DNA from: Symmachiella dynata
Lineage (GTDB): Bacteria; Planctomycetota; Planctomycetia; Planctomycetales; Planctomycetaceae
Assembly (NCBI RefSeq): GCF_007747995.1
Contig: NZ_CP036276.1
Location: 1,727,001 to 1,791,000 of the forward strand
Direction of reading: 5' to 3'
Length of the DNA: 64,000 nt
Below are positions 9,161 to 18,324 of the stretch, piece after piece. Positions within the stretch are counted from its first letter, which is position 1. Every line of letters starts with the position of its first letter. A program made the position numbers and the translations under genes. Below the pieces are notes generated by a model. That model was not told where the DNA came from. It did not search any database and saw only the letters and a program-made list of their open reading frames with translations.

Positions 9161-10030
9161 ATGGAAAAAACTGCTTCGAAGAAGCGTGTCGAAACTCCGA
9201 CATGCGATGAGCGACGCATCGTGACCAGCGACGGGATCGAATTACACGTCCGTCACTATGCGCCCTCTCTGGTCCCCGCGCGCCGTACGCTGCTAATTGT
9301 CCACGGTGTTTGCGAACATGGGGGGCGATATGATCACGTGGCGACGGCTGCGGCTCAGCAGGGATGGCAGACGATCATTCCCGATCTGCGTGGACATGGG
9401 CGCTCCAGCGGGCCGCGGGCTCACGTTAGCCGGTTCGCCGATTATGTCGACGACATCGAAACCGTGCGGAGCGCGTTTCAAACCGATCCTCAAAAAACAG
9501 CCATGCTGGGGCATAGCATGGGGGGCTTGGTGGCGATTCGCTATGCGCAGCGTCATTCCGAGCAGCTTTCGGCATTGGCGTTGAGCGCGCCGTTTTTGCG
9601 ACCGGGAAAACCGCCGCATCCCCTCACCACGGCGTTCGGACGCGTGATGTCGTTTATTGCTCCCCGGACTCGTTTTGCCACCCGGATCGAACCGCACGAA
9701 GTTTGTCGGGACCCGTTGATGCTCAAACGGCGAGCTGAGGACCCATTGATGCAAACCTCGGTCACGGCGGGGTGGTTCTTTGAGGCCCGTTTCGCGATCG
9801 GCAAAGCTTGGAAGAGGGCAGAGCGGATGCAGATGCCGTTGTTGGTGCTGCAAGGGGCGATGGACTGCGTTGTCGACCCACTCTCAAGCGAACGGTGGGC
9901 GGAGTCGTCCGGCAGTACCGACAAGACGTTCGAATTGTTTCCCGATCACATGCATGAACTGCTCAACGAACCGGACCGCGACGAGACGATCGACTCATTG
10001 TTGGGCTGGTTGGATGCCCGTGTGGCGTAA
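9161..10030 (+). CDS. Alpha/beta hydrolase, lysophospholipase/monoacylglycerol-lipase type
   Basis: 289 aa. Motifs are RTLLIVHGVCEHGGRYDHVA (HG oxyanion region of the Hydrolase_4 family), IPDLRGHGRSSG, the nucleophile elbow GHSMGG, VLQGAMDCVVDP (acid region) and FPDHMHELLNEP (catalytic His). This arrangement is typical of bacterial monoglyceride lipases and lysophospholipases (PldB-like); the true substrate is unknown. No signal peptide, so cytoplasmic. An upstream TTG at 9143 is in frame, but the ATG at 9161 has AGGA seven bases before it. Confidence 0.88.
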   Translation: MEKTASKKRVETPTCDERRIVTSDGIELHVRHYAPSLVPARRTLLIVHGVCEHGGRYDHVATAAAQQGWQTIIPDLRGHGRSSGPRAHVSRFADYVDDIETVRSAFQTDPQKTAMLGHSMGGLVAIRYAQRHSEQLSALALSAPFLRPGKPPHPLTTAFGRVMSFIAPRTRFATRIEPHEVCRDPLMLKRRAEDPLMQTSVTAGWFFEARFAIGKAWKRAERMQMPLLVLQGAMDCVVDPLSSERWAESSGSTDKTFELFPDHMHELLNEPDRDETIDSLLGWLDARVA

Positions 10031-10131
10031 ACGACTCGCCAAACACGAATCCGCCGGTGAGGTTTGACAGCATTGGGGGCAGCGAATTATGGTGAACCGC
10101 CGCGCTAGCGCTATCAGCCTGTTGAAAAAGG

Positions 10132-10158
10132 GTGCCACTGGCGGCTTGTCCGCCAGTG
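10132..10158. repeat. Dispersed GTGCCACTGGC hairpin repeat, copy 1
   Basis: The hairpin CACTGGCGG-CTTGT-CCGCCAGTG is perfect over 9 bp and preceded by GTGC. Related copies occur at 11011-11046 and 34685-34748. It lies in the 291-bp gap before the KDPG aldolase gene, which otherwise shows nothing. Confidence 0.55.
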
Positions 10159-10321
10159 CGTTGAAAGGGCAAGTGTTCCATCTGAATCGACGACAAACGA
10201 CGAGCGGACTGCTGGGACAAGCAGGCAGAGACACACAGAATGTGAACGAAGAACACAATCACCCTGCGTTGTCGTACTATTTTTACCCCCTCCCTAATGT
10301 TTGACGAAGCCAAGTACCCCC

Positions 10322-10969
10322 ATGAGCAAGCAGGATGATCTGAACCGCGTTCTCGATTCGGCGATTGTCGCCATCATTCGCGCCCCCTCGGGCGAATTGT
10401 TGGTCGATGTGGCGATGACGCTGTATGAAGCGGGCATCGACGTGATCGAAGTCACCTTCACCGTACCGGGGGTGTTGGACATCATCTCGCAGGTTCATCG
10501 TGAGTTAGGAGACCGGATCTTGTTAGGCGCCGGGACCGTGCTGGACCCCGAAACCGCCCGGGCTGCCTTTCTGGCCGGCGCACAATTCCTAGTGACCCCT
10601 TGCGTGAACACCGACGTGATCCGCATGGCGAATCGCTACGATAAATTGGTGATGAGCGGCGCATTCACGCCCACGGAAGTCCTGACCGCTTGGGAAGCCG
10701 GAGCGGATATTGTCAAAGTCTTTCCCGCCGATATCGGTGGCCCAAGTTACCTCAAATCGTTGCACGGTCCCTTGCCACAAATCAAGCTGCTCCCCACCGG
10801 CGGCGTGAATTTGGAAACGCTGCCTGACTTTTTGAATGCGGGCGCGTGTGCGGTTGGTTTGGGGAGTTCGCTCGTCGAGAAACAAGCGGTGATCGATGGA
10901 GATTTGGGGCGGATTCGCGACTTGGCGAGCCAGTATGTGGCGTTGGTCAAATCAACTCGCAACGGGTAG
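10322..10969 (+). CDS. eda: KDPG/KHG aldolase
   Basis: Cleaves 2-keto-3-deoxy-6-phosphogluconate to pyruvate and glyceraldehyde-3-phosphate in the Entner-Doudoroff pathway; many members also accept 4-hydroxy-2-oxoglutarate. 215 aa. Family markers are VAIIRAPSGE, E43 in VIEVTFTVPG, LLGAGTVLDPETA, the Schiff-base lysine K132 in ADIVKVFPAD and the phosphate-binding LLPTGGVNLE. The preferred start is the ATG at 10322 (MSKQDDL) rather than the in-frame TTG-type start at 10301. It is a single gene, and a related ketose or sugar-acid pathway use cannot be excluded. Confidence 0.92.
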   Translation: MSKQDDLNRVLDSAIVAIIRAPSGELLVDVAMTLYEAGIDVIEVTFTVPGVLDIISQVHRELGDRILLGAGTVLDPETARAAFLAGAQFLVTPCVNTDVIRMANRYDKLVMSGAFTPTEVLTAWEAGADIVKVFPADIGGPSYLKSLHGPLPQIKLLPTGGVNLETLPDFLNAGACAVGLGSSLVEKQAVIDGDLGRIRDLASQYVALVKSTRNG

Positions 10970-11010
10970 GAGCAATGTTTTTCGCAGCGGATTAGTTCTT
11001 CGATGCGTGG

Positions 11011-11046
11011 TGCTTGCCACTAGCGACTTGTCCGCCAGCGGCACCC
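11011..11046. repeat. Dispersed GTGCCACTGGC-type repeat, copy 2 (diverged)
   Basis: TTGCCACTAGCGACTTGTCC followed by GCCAGCGGCACCC matches the copy at 10132 with several changes that weaken the stem. It lies in the gap between convergent eda and the response regulator gene. Confidence 0.4.
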
Positions 11047-11101
11047 TAAATCGGGGTGGCCTGAAGACCCAATGGAGCCGCACTAGCGCTAAAATGTAGC
11101 G

Positions 11102-11551
11102 CTAAGATGTAGCCCACGGCGAGCGATTCCAGAGCAGCCAGTAATCTCCGAGGTCATTGATCATTTGCGAAAACTGCCCGAAGTCGGTCGGTTTGACTAA
11201 ATAACTGCTCGCGCCCAATTCATAGGCGCGGGTGACATCGGTGGTGGCGTTGCTCGTGGAAAGAATGATGACTGGCAGGCGGCGCAGTTCGTCGGTTTCT
11301 CTGATCGATTTCAGCACGCTGAGCCCGTCGATTCTGGGCAGTTTCAAATCCAAAAGAAGAGCGTCCGGCAGTCGATAGTCCAGAGCATTTTTGAAATCGC
11401 GGCGTTGGCTCAGGTAGTTCAGCGTTGCTTCGCCATCGGCAACATGCTCTACGGTGTTGGCAAGACGATGATCTGCAAAGATGCGCATCACCAACCTAGC
11501 GTGGGATGCATCGTCATCGGCGATTAAGATTCGCAATGGCATGCTATTCAT
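11102..11551 (-). CDS. Single-domain response regulator (Rcp1/CheY-like)
   Basis: 149 aa consisting of one receiver domain. The acidic pocket is ADDD near residue 12, the phospho-acceptor is D68 in LLLDLKLPRIDG, the switch residue lies in ILSTSN and the conserved lysine is K120 in YLVKP. No output domain exists, so it must act by protein contact, as Rcp1 does for cyanobacterial phytochrome. It lies 61 bp downstream of the histidine kinase gene on the same strand, which makes that kinase the likely phosphate donor. GGAG upstream of 11551 supports this start. Confidence 0.92.
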   Translation of the reverse strand: MNSMPLRILIADDDASHARLVMRIFADHRLANTVEHVADGEATLNYLSQRRDFKNALDYRLPDALLLDLKLPRIDGLSVLKSIRETDELRRLPVIILSTSNATTDVTRAYELGASSYLVKPTDFGQFSQMINDLGDYWLLWNRSPWATS

Positions 11552-11612
11552 CGGCGGATTTCTCCGGTGAAGTGACGTGAGCCGACTTTGAAGTTGCGCG
11601 AGCCTACGCTGA

Positions 11613-14543
11613 TCAACTCTTTATTATGTCGTGTTGACTGAGCCAAGGCAATGAAAAAATGAACGAACAACCATTCTGTGTTCCTGTTGATTCCACCCAG
11701 ATCTCACCTCCATGCACATCGATGATCCGTTTCACGATGGCAAGTCCGATGCCCGATCCTGCGTTGCTAGCATTGAGTTGCTCAAAGAGTTTGAAAACGT
11801 TGTCATGATATTTGGGGTCGATGCCGGTTCCGTTATTCCGCACGTAACACACCAACTCTTTTGCGTCATCCCGCATACCGATTTCGATGCAAGGATCGGT
11901 TGGTGAACAATACTGGACGGCGTTGTCAATTAAATTCTGCATGACTTCCAATAAACGCAGCCGATCTCCGTAGACGTTCGGAAACTCAGGGGCGACCGTT
12001 ACCTGCACCCCTTTTTGGCTAATACCGCCTGCCGATGTCCGTAATGCCTGGGCGACAATTTCACCGAAGTTGACATGTTCCGACGGATTAGCAACTCGTC
12101 CTACGCGGGAGAGTTCCAGCAGCCCGTCTAATAGATTTGTCATTTTGTCCGCGGCATTGCTAATTTCGCAGCAGTCTTCCTCAACAGCGGACAGGTTCTC
12201 AGCTGCGAGGTCTCTTTTCAGCAACCCTAAAAATCCTTTGATCGTGACCAAGGGACTTTTGAGGTCGTGCGACACGGTATACGTAAAGCTTTCTAACTCG
12301 GTGTTTTTGGACTCCAATTCTTGAATCAACGTTTCGCGTTCAAGTTCCGCTTCTTTACGTGCAGTGATGTCACTTGTGATTGATAAGATGACAGGGTCGC
12401 GGTCGCTCATATTCAACAGGACGGCCTGCGTTTCCATAAACCGTCGCGTTCCCTGCAATGCCACGATTTCGAATTCGAAGGTTTCTTTTTTTCCTTGCCA
12501 CACGCGGTTAATGAATTCACGATAGGCTTCGTGGTACTCCTTGGTGATCAGATCGTAAACACACAAGTTGCGGACATCGTCAGTATGTTTTGCTTCGATT
12601 AAGGCCAAACCGGCGGCATTCATTTCCAACAGAATCCCATCCCGGGTATGCAATTTGACGCAGGCCGGGGTGGTGTCGATGATTGCCCGTAAATGTTGTT
12701 TGCTGGCATGCATCGCATGTTCGGCTCGCTTGCGATCCGAGATGTCCTGGACCAGCGCCGTTAAGTATTCCACGGAACCGTCGGCAGTTCGCGCGCAATT
12801 CACGGCGATTGACACATGAATCGATTCGCCTTTTTTCGTGATGTAACGTTTTTCCAGTGCGTATCCGTCAATCTCACCCGCCAGTACCCGCTGAAATTGT
12901 GCTAAGTCGGCATCAACATCGTCGGGATGGGAGATGTCGACCCAAGTGAGCTTAGAGAGTTCCTCGGGGGTGTAGCCCAGAATTTCATACATGCGATCGT
13001 TGACCTCAACCCACCCCTTTTCTGGGGAGGTGATCGCCATGCCGATCACGCCGAGATCCAAGATGCGGCTAATCCATTGTTCGCTGCTCCGCAATGCGTC
13101 GGTTGCTTGATTACGTTCCAGTTCGGCGGAAATATGCCCGGCGACAATTTTTAGCGTCGATTTTAACGTCTGGGTCTCTGCGAGCGGACGACGAAATAAA
13201 AGCGACACCAATCCTTGTGGCTGACCGCGAGAGTCAAAAATCGTCGTGCCCACGTAGGCTTCCACCCCCATTGTTGACAGCATCTCATCTTGGGGAAATT
13301 GTTGCTGGACGCCGCTGGAATAAACGCAGGTCTGCTGCTGGACAACTTGCGCGCAGGGTGTGCCTTTCATTTCGTATGTGAAATTCTCGATAATCTTGCC
13401 ATCGGCATAAGCGGCGTTCGTCTGCACGACATCATGGTCGTCACTATTTATTGTGCCGATGAAGGCATATTCGGCGTCCAGTGACTCGGCTAGGTGTATG
13501 AGCAAGGATTGAAATAATTCCTCACCCTTGACTGAGACAAACTGCTTGGCCGCGTTGACTAACGCCGCCTCGGCCTGTTTGCGGGCGTCGATGTCTTGAA
13601 TGGAGCCTGCCATCCGCAGCGCGCGGCCTTCGTCGTTCCAAATTGCTTGTCCTCGTGCGTGAAACCAGCGATATTTGCCCGATTGAGTGCGCAAGCGATA
13701 TTCGACGTCGTAGGGAACGCGGTCTTTCAAGTGACGTTTGATGGCTTCGCGGTTTTGTTTTGCGTCGTCGGGGTGGATGTGATTGATAAATGTATTGATG
13801 GAGGAGACGAGATCATCCTTTCGGAAATCGGCCAACTCAATACATCGATCCGAGTAAAATAACTCGCCCGTTTCAAAATTTAAGTCCCAAATCCCGTCGG
13901 TCGAGCCGGTGACTGCTAGCGAAAATCGCGTTTTTGCAGCAGCGAGTTCCTTTGCAGTCTGTGTGCGGGAGAGCGTATTGGCGATGATGTTGCCCAGGAG
14001 TTGCAGACGTCGTATCACATACGGTTGCCACCGCACCGGCTCACCGGACATGTGGCATCCTAATGCGCCGCTGGGGACTCCACTAACTTGAATGGGAATC
14101 AACAGTTGCTGTAACTGCGGCGCGGATTCGTCGTCGGCGGGCGAACCGTTCAATTCGACAATGTCATCCGTACACAGCTGCGTAAGCAGTTCGGGGGGGA
14201 ATTCCAATTCACGCGGGGGAACATTGTTTTCGAAACCCGAGCGACAATAAACATGAGTGGCACACAATAGATCCTCGTTGGGGGACAATATGAGCAGAGA
14301 GAAGATGTCGATGCCCAATGGGGCGGCGACTTGTCGCAAAATGTCAGAGATCGTATCGTCCACAGCCTCTGCCGCTGAATTGACAATCGCGGCCGACATG
14401 TCGGAAATCAGGACTTCAAATTCCAGGCGTTCTTCGAGCGAGCGAATCGCGTCATCCGCTGTGGCTGTCACCTGAGCGGAAAGTGGATCACTCGGTGCGG
14501 GGGGAAATGTTGCCGGTTTGCCAACTGGGCTCGATGGCTTCAT
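11613..14543 (-). CDS. Multi-sensor histidine kinase (GAF-PAS-GAF-PAS-PAS-HisKA-HATPase)
   Basis: 976 aa, no transmembrane segment seen, so probably cytosolic. Domain order: GAF-like about 30-200, PAS/PAC about 205-325 (GIWDLNFETGELFYSD; FHARGQAIWNDEG), GAF about 335-485, PAS about 490-610 (GWVEVNDRMYEILGYTPEEL), PAS about 615-735, then the HisKA H-box FTYTVSHDLKSPLVTIKGFL near residue 755 and an HATPase_c domain (N box LIDNAVQY, G boxes GTGIDPK and GSGIGLAIVKRI). The layout resembles phytochrome-type kinases, but no conserved bilin-binding Cys context was recognised. The ligand is unknown. It is followed by its probable partner, the single-domain response regulator. Confidence 0.93.
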   Translation of the reverse strand: MKPSSPVGKPATFPPAPSDPLSAQVTATADDAIRSLEERLEFEVLISDMSAAIVNSAAEAVDDTISDILRQVAAPLGIDIFSLLILSPNEDLLCATHVYCRSGFENNVPPRELEFPPELLTQLCTDDIVELNGSPADDESAPQLQQLLIPIQVSGVPSGALGCHMSGEPVRWQPYVIRRLQLLGNIIANTLSRTQTAKELAAAKTRFSLAVTGSTDGIWDLNFETGELFYSDRCIELADFRKDDLVSSINTFINHIHPDDAKQNREAIKRHLKDRVPYDVEYRLRTQSGKYRWFHARGQAIWNDEGRALRMAGSIQDIDARKQAEAALVNAAKQFVSVKGEELFQSLLIHLAESLDAEYAFIGTINSDDHDVVQTNAAYADGKIIENFTYEMKGTPCAQVVQQQTCVYSSGVQQQFPQDEMLSTMGVEAYVGTTIFDSRGQPQGLVSLLFRRPLAETQTLKSTLKIVAGHISAELERNQATDALRSSEQWISRILDLGVIGMAITSPEKGWVEVNDRMYEILGYTPEELSKLTWVDISHPDDVDADLAQFQRVLAGEIDGYALEKRYITKKGESIHVSIAVNCARTADGSVEYLTALVQDISDRKRAEHAMHASKQHLRAIIDTTPACVKLHTRDGILLEMNAAGLALIEAKHTDDVRNLCVYDLITKEYHEAYREFINRVWQGKKETFEFEIVALQGTRRFMETQAVLLNMSDRDPVILSITSDITARKEAELERETLIQELESKNTELESFTYTVSHDLKSPLVTIKGFLGLLKRDLAAENLSAVEEDCCEISNAADKMTNLLDGLLELSRVGRVANPSEHVNFGEIVAQALRTSAGGISQKGVQVTVAPEFPNVYGDRLRLLEVMQNLIDNAVQYCSPTDPCIEIGMRDDAKELVCYVRNNGTGIDPKYHDNVFKLFEQLNASNAGSGIGLAIVKRIIDVHGGEIWVESTGTQNGCSFIFSLPWLSQHDIIKS

Positions 14544-14738
14544 AAGAATCCGTTTATTTCAATGCAAAGTGACTAGATTCGTTTATTTGGCGCAGAAGCA
14601 GTCAGAGTAACGCAATCGCGGACGATTAACTATATCAGTCAACTTCGATCGGCCAACCTGGGGTTCTCCCCAGGACGCGTTTTTTTGATAGACTAGTCCC
14701 AGAAGAGCAAACCGAGACAACATTTAAGGGCATCGACA

Positions 14739-15194
14739 TTGGACTGGCAATTAGAATCCTTGTATGCGATCCGTGCGGTCGTCGCTGCGGTCCTGGGCGG
14801 ATTTATTGGTTGGGAACGGGGGTGGCACGGACGTGAAGCGGGGATGCGGACCTATGCCTCTGTCGCACTCGGCTCATGCGTGTTCGCTCTCATCTCATCG
14901 CACATCCCCGGAGCAGAGCCGTCACGACTAGCGGCCAACATCGTCACCGGCGTCGGTTTTCTGGGAGCCGGCATCATCCTCCGCGAACGCGGCCGCACCG
15001 TGGGTCTGACCACCGCCGCCACAATCTGGTCCACCGCCGCCGTCGGCACCGCTGTCGGTTTTGGTATGTACCTGCTAGCGACGCTCACTTCGTTGATCGT
15101 GTTCGGAATCCTGGCGTTGCATCACCTGCCGGGCTGGAAGCGACTCTCCGGCCAACAAGATCACTCCACGGAAACGCCCGACGAACAGAACTGA
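14739..15194 (+). CDS. MgtC/SapB-family membrane protein
   Basis: 151 aa with four hydrophobic segments and the family signatures GGFIGWERGWHGREAGMRTYASVALGS (split across the first two helices) and NIVTGVGFLGAGIILRERG, then GLTTAATIWSTAAVG. MgtC proteins affect magnesium homeostasis and F-ATPase activity in pathogens; in free-living bacteria the role is unclear. The start is a TTG at 14739, supported by AAGGG eight bases upstream and by the absence of a suitable ATG before the first helix. Confidence 0.9.
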   Translation: MDWQLESLYAIRAVVAAVLGGFIGWERGWHGREAGMRTYASVALGSCVFALISSHIPGAEPSRLAANIVTGVGFLGAGIILRERGRTVGLTTAATIWSTAAVGTAVGFGMYLLATLTSLIVFGILALHHLPGWKRLSGQQDHSTETPDEQN

Positions 15195-15226
15195 CCGACG
15201 CCTCTGAGTGAGTGCAAGAATTCGTG

Positions 15227-15781
15227 ATGACCGATGGAAAACCGAAGAGCCGACTGCCGCGCACGGGCGCGCTGGTGCTGATTGCGGTGGTGTTGCTGAT
15301 TGGCAGTGGCGTGCTGTCGGTATGGGAATCGTATCATCGCAATCAAACGGCGATCGCTGCAATTAAGGATTTAGAAGGCACAGTCGAGTCGCAATTTGTT
15401 TACCCCGCTTGGTTTCCAGAGGCACTAAAGACGAAGCATTGGGCGGCGTTCGAGAGAGTCACCTCAGTGGATTTAACAATCACGCCCATCACTGATGCAG
15501 ACCTTGGACAACTGCAGGGACTCGCCGAGCTTGAATACCTATCGCTGGACTACAACGAAATTGGGGATGCTGGAATGGAGCATCTCTATGGGCTGACCAA
15601 CCTGGAATACCTATCACTGGATAGTACCCAAGTCAGTGACATGGGGATTGAACATTTTGCTGGTTTTACCCAGTTAAAAACGCTGTGGATTAAAAATACC
15701 CAAGTCACAAGCACAGGTGTAGAAAAACTCCAGAAAGCTCTACCCAATTGCGCAATATTTTGGATACCACCAGCAGAATAA
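15227..15781 (+). CDS. Membrane-anchored leucine-rich-repeat protein
   Basis: 184 aa with an N-terminal transmembrane helix (GALVLIAVVLLIGSGVLSVW) and then LRR units: TDADLGQLQGLAELEYLSLD, GDAGMEHLYGLTNLEYLSLD and SDMGIEHFAGFTQLKTLWIK. The repeats should sit outside the membrane and bind a protein. A protein of the same build is encoded at 29330-29863. A GTG at 15212 is an alternative start. It follows the MgtC-like gene by 32 bp and may be co-transcribed. Confidence 0.8.
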   Translation: MTDGKPKSRLPRTGALVLIAVVLLIGSGVLSVWESYHRNQTAIAAIKDLEGTVESQFVYPAWFPEALKTKHWAAFERVTSVDLTITPITDADLGQLQGLAELEYLSLDYNEIGDAGMEHLYGLTNLEYLSLDSTQVSDMGIEHFAGFTQLKTLWIKNTQVTSTGVEKLQKALPNCAIFWIPPAE

Positions 15782-15796
15782 CACCGCCCCCTCCCA

Positions 15797-16384
15797 TCAC
15801 TGCATCCCCAACGCCATCACAAACACTCCCAGAATTACCATCCACACCACGCCCAAAGCGTGCCAGAAGTACGTACAGAGGGTGATTCCTAGGTAGTATT
15901 CGTGGTCGTAGCGCCCCGCGAAGGTCCGTACGGCGATGTAACAGACAAACAGCATTGCCACGCAAAAGTGCATTGCGTGCAGACCAGCGAATACGATGAG
16001 GAAGGCGTTGGCATCGGCTTGGGCGGTTGCCGGGGTTTGGTTTTGGATCAGGCAGTACAACGCATAACTTTGCACGCCGCAAAAGAGCGTCCCGGCCAGC
16101 ATGGCTTGGCATAGATGGCGGCGGCAGAGGCGTTGACGCTCGCGGCGGATCGCGAGCAAAGCTCGCTGCATCGCCGTGCTGCCACAGGCCAGTAATGCCG
16201 TGCTGGCGAACAGTGCGACGGGAAACACGACACGTCCCGGGTGGGGTGTTGTGCCGATGAAGTGGATCAGCACCCAAGCCAACGCCCCGGCCGTCAGCGC
16301 CACGCCCATCACGGTCGCGGCGAAACGCAATAGAAACCGGGCATCGGTGCGGTGAGTCGCAGATCTGTCGGAGAGAGCGGGCAT
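15797..16384 (-). CDS. Heme-copper oxidase subunit III-like protein
   Basis: 195 aa with five predicted transmembrane helices. The segments ANAFLIVFAGLHAMHFCVAMLF and YYLGITLCTYFWHALGVVWMVILGVFV match the last helices of cytochrome c/quinol oxidase subunit III (CyoC/CtaE type), and the length fits the five-helix form. Subunits I and II are not nearby, so a role in a terminal oxidase is inferred from family. The open frame continues into a repeat element to 16636, but the ATG at 16384 (MPALSDRSA) lies outside the repeat and is preferred. Confidence 0.8.
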   Translation of the reverse strand: MPALSDRSATHRTDARFLLRFAATVMGVALTAGALAWVLIHFIGTTPHPGRVVFPVALFASTALLACGSTAMQRALLAIRRERQRLCRRHLCQAMLAGTLFCGVQSYALYCLIQNQTPATAQADANAFLIVFAGLHAMHFCVAMLFVCYIAVRTFAGRYDHEYYLGITLCTYFWHALGVVWMVILGVFVMALGMQ

Positions 16385-16513
16385 ATCGAGGGTGTCACGA
16401 GTTATGTTTCCTTGCCGCAACGGATGCGATTCGCGCGCGACGAGGTTATTATAGTTTGTTGGTGCCGCAAGGCGAAGTTTCCTTGCTTCCGACGCGCCTT
16501 GGTTTCGCGTACT

Positions 16514-16652
16514 GGTTCCCAAACTCCGTTTGGGAACCCAATTGCCCGAAGCTCTGCTTCGGTGGGGGGCAGGGTGATTGGCTAGACGATTGTGTTTTCG
16601 GCAGCGAAGCAGAGCTTCGCGAAGGAGCGTTCCCAAACAGAGTTTGGGAACG
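16514..16652. repeat. 139-bp double-hairpin intergenic element, copy 1
   Basis: Each end is a perfect hairpin: GTTCCCAAAC-TCC-GTTTGGGAAC on the left and GTTCCCAAAC-AGA-GTTTGGGAAC on the right. Inside each is a second shorter palindrome, GAAGC-TCT-GCTTC and GAAGC-AGA-GCTTC. The ends are inverted relative to each other, so the whole unit can fold back. A second copy occupies 28353-28484. No ORF is inside. Confidence 0.8.
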
Positions 16653-16751
16653 AGTGAAACAGTAAAAAATTACCCCCTCTCCCTCTGGGAGAGGGCCGGG
16701 GTGAGGGTTTTCGCACGACGGTTGTCGGCCGTGAGTGTTTTGAGTTGGGAT

Positions 16752-16795
16752 GATCATTCGTCCTGCATAGAAAGGTGCGTCGCGACGCACCCTAC
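16752..16795 (+). repeat. GGTGCGTC-palindrome repeat, copy 1
   Basis: The 18-bp perfect palindrome GGTGCGTCGCGACGCACC at 16774-16791 has a conserved left flank (GATCATTCGTCCTGCATAG). The same unit, palindrome plus flank, is found inverted at 32141-32182. Confidence 0.65.
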
Positions 16796-16801
16796 ATTTT
16801 G

Positions 16802-16822
16802 ATCCGTGTTAATCTGTGGCTA
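16802..16822 (+). repeat. Dispersed intergenic repeat, copy 2 (TAATCTGTGGCTA)
   Basis: It matches 7179-7200 except for one missing T. It directly follows the GGTGCGTC-palindrome repeat, so different repeat families nest in this gap upstream of the sulfatase gene. Confidence 0.5.
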
Positions 16823-16878
16823 GTTTATTTGTTCGAGTAAACGGAGGCTCGGCCTCGCCTTCCCGGGGGATGAATTTC

Positions 16879-18324
16879 ATGGTGGATCGTTTCGTGCGGC
16901 TGCGTTTTTTTGTGGGGTTGTTGGTGTTGCTTTCGGCGGAGCAGGGGATGGCGGCAGAGGCTGCGCCCGCGCGGCCGAATTTTGTGTTTATCATGGCTGA
17001 TGACCTGGGGTATGCCGGGCTGAGCTGTTATGGCCAAAAGAAATACAGCACGCCGCGGATTGATCAAATGGCGCGGGAGGGGATGCGGTTTACACAGGTG
17101 TACGCCGGTTGCACTGTCTGTGCGTCTTCACGCAGTGTGTTGATGACCGGCCTGCACACCGGACATACGCCGGTTCGCGGAAACACCGGTGGCATTGCCT
17201 TGGCTGATTCCGATATCACTGTGGCTGAAGTCCTCAAGGGAGTCGGGTATCGCACCGCTTGTATTGGCAAGTGGGGACTCGGCGAACATGGCACAACTGG
17301 CATTCCCAACAAGCAAGGTTTCGATCGGTTCTTCGGCTATCTGCATCAAATCCATGCTCACTTTTACTATCCCAAATTCTTGTGGGACCAAGATGAGAAG
17401 TTTGTCTTAGAGGGGAACGACGGCTTCAGCGGGCAATACACGCACGATGTGATCGTCGATCGCGCAATGCAGTTTCTCCGCGAACAAGCGAAGGAAGATG
17501 ATCCCTTCTTCTTGTATCTGCCACTCACGATTCCCCACTACGAACTGTTGGTGCCCGAGGATTCTCTAGAGGAGTTTCGCGGCAAGTATCCGGAAACGCC
17601 GTACACCGGCCGTCGTAAGAAAGTTGGCTTTCCAGACGACTATGCCGCCCAGTCGCATCCCAAGGCAGCGACAGCGGCGATGATCACGCGCATGGACCGC
17701 GACGTGGGGCGGATTCTGGATCTGTTGCAGGAACTGAAATTGGATGAGAACACGTTGGTGTTTTTCACCAGCGACAACGGCGCCACCGGAGGCCCTTCGG
17801 ATCCTGACTTCTTTCAGGCTTGCGGCCCGCTGCGGGGGTATAAGCGTGATTTGTATGAAGGGGGAATTCGTGTGCCGATGATCGCCCGCTGGCCGGGACA
17901 TATCAAAGCCGGTAGCGTGAATGATCATGTTTGGTATTTCGCCGATGTGTTGCCAACATTATCCGAGCTTGCGAAAACCGATGCGCCGAAAACGACCGAT
18001 GGTCTGTCGGTAGTGCCGGCGCTGTTGGGTGAAAAAGCGGCAGGTCGCGCGCAGGCAAAGCATGACTATTTGTATTGGGAACATCCCAACCACTACGAGC
18101 GGTTGTTACAAGCGGTACGCCTGGGAGATTGGAAAGCGATTCGCCTGGATGCCGGGCTGCCGTTGGAGCTGTACAACTTGCGAGCCGATGTCGGTGAAAA
18201 AACGAATGTGGCGGCCGACCACCCAAGTGTCGTGCAACAGATGGAGCAGATCATCAAATCCGCGCACAAGGAACCACCGCCGCAAATCGAGCCCAAGCCC
18301 CCCGCAGGACGGCAATATCAATAG
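16879..18324 (+). CDS. Sulfatase (arylsulfatase family, secreted)
   Basis: 481 aa. A signal peptide (LRFFVGLLVLLSAEQGMAAEA) precedes NFVFIMADDLGYAGLSCYG, whose DD pair binds the metal. The formylglycine site is C81 in CTVCASSRSVLMTG. GKWGLGEHG supplies Lys/His ligands, FFTSDNGATGGP supplies metal-binding Asp-Asn, and GGIRVPMIARWPG is a further family motif. It hydrolyses sulfate esters, probably on sulfated polysaccharides. The site reads C-A-S-S-R rather than the common C-x-P-S-R. The ATG at 16879 has GGGGGA at good spacing; the ATG at 16870 is too close to it. Confidence 0.93.
   Translation: MVDRFVRLRFFVGLLVLLSAEQGMAAEAAPARPNFVFIMADDLGYAGLSCYGQKKYSTPRIDQMAREGMRFTQVYAGCTVCASSRSVLMTGLHTGHTPVRGNTGGIALADSDITVAEVLKGVGYRTACIGKWGLGEHGTTGIPNKQGFDRFFGYLHQIHAHFYYPKFLWDQDEKFVLEGNDGFSGQYTHDVIVDRAMQFLREQAKEDDPFFLYLPLTIPHYELLVPEDSLEEFRGKYPETPYTGRRKKVGFPDDYAAQSHPKAATAAMITRMDRDVGRILDLLQELKLDENTLVFFTSDNGATGGPSDPDFFQACGPLRGYKRDLYEGGIRVPMIARWPGHIKAGSVNDHVWYFADVLPTLSELAKTDAPKTTDGLSVVPALLGEKAAGRAQAKHDYLYWEHPNHYERLLQAVRLGDWKAIRLDAGLPLELYNLRADVGEKTNVAADHPSVVQQMEQIIKSAHKEPPPQIEPKPPAGRQYQ

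Noticed and set aside
14544-14738. A magnesium riboswitch before the MgtC-like gene
   Set aside because: The gap is short and no recognisable conserved core or strong stem pair was found.
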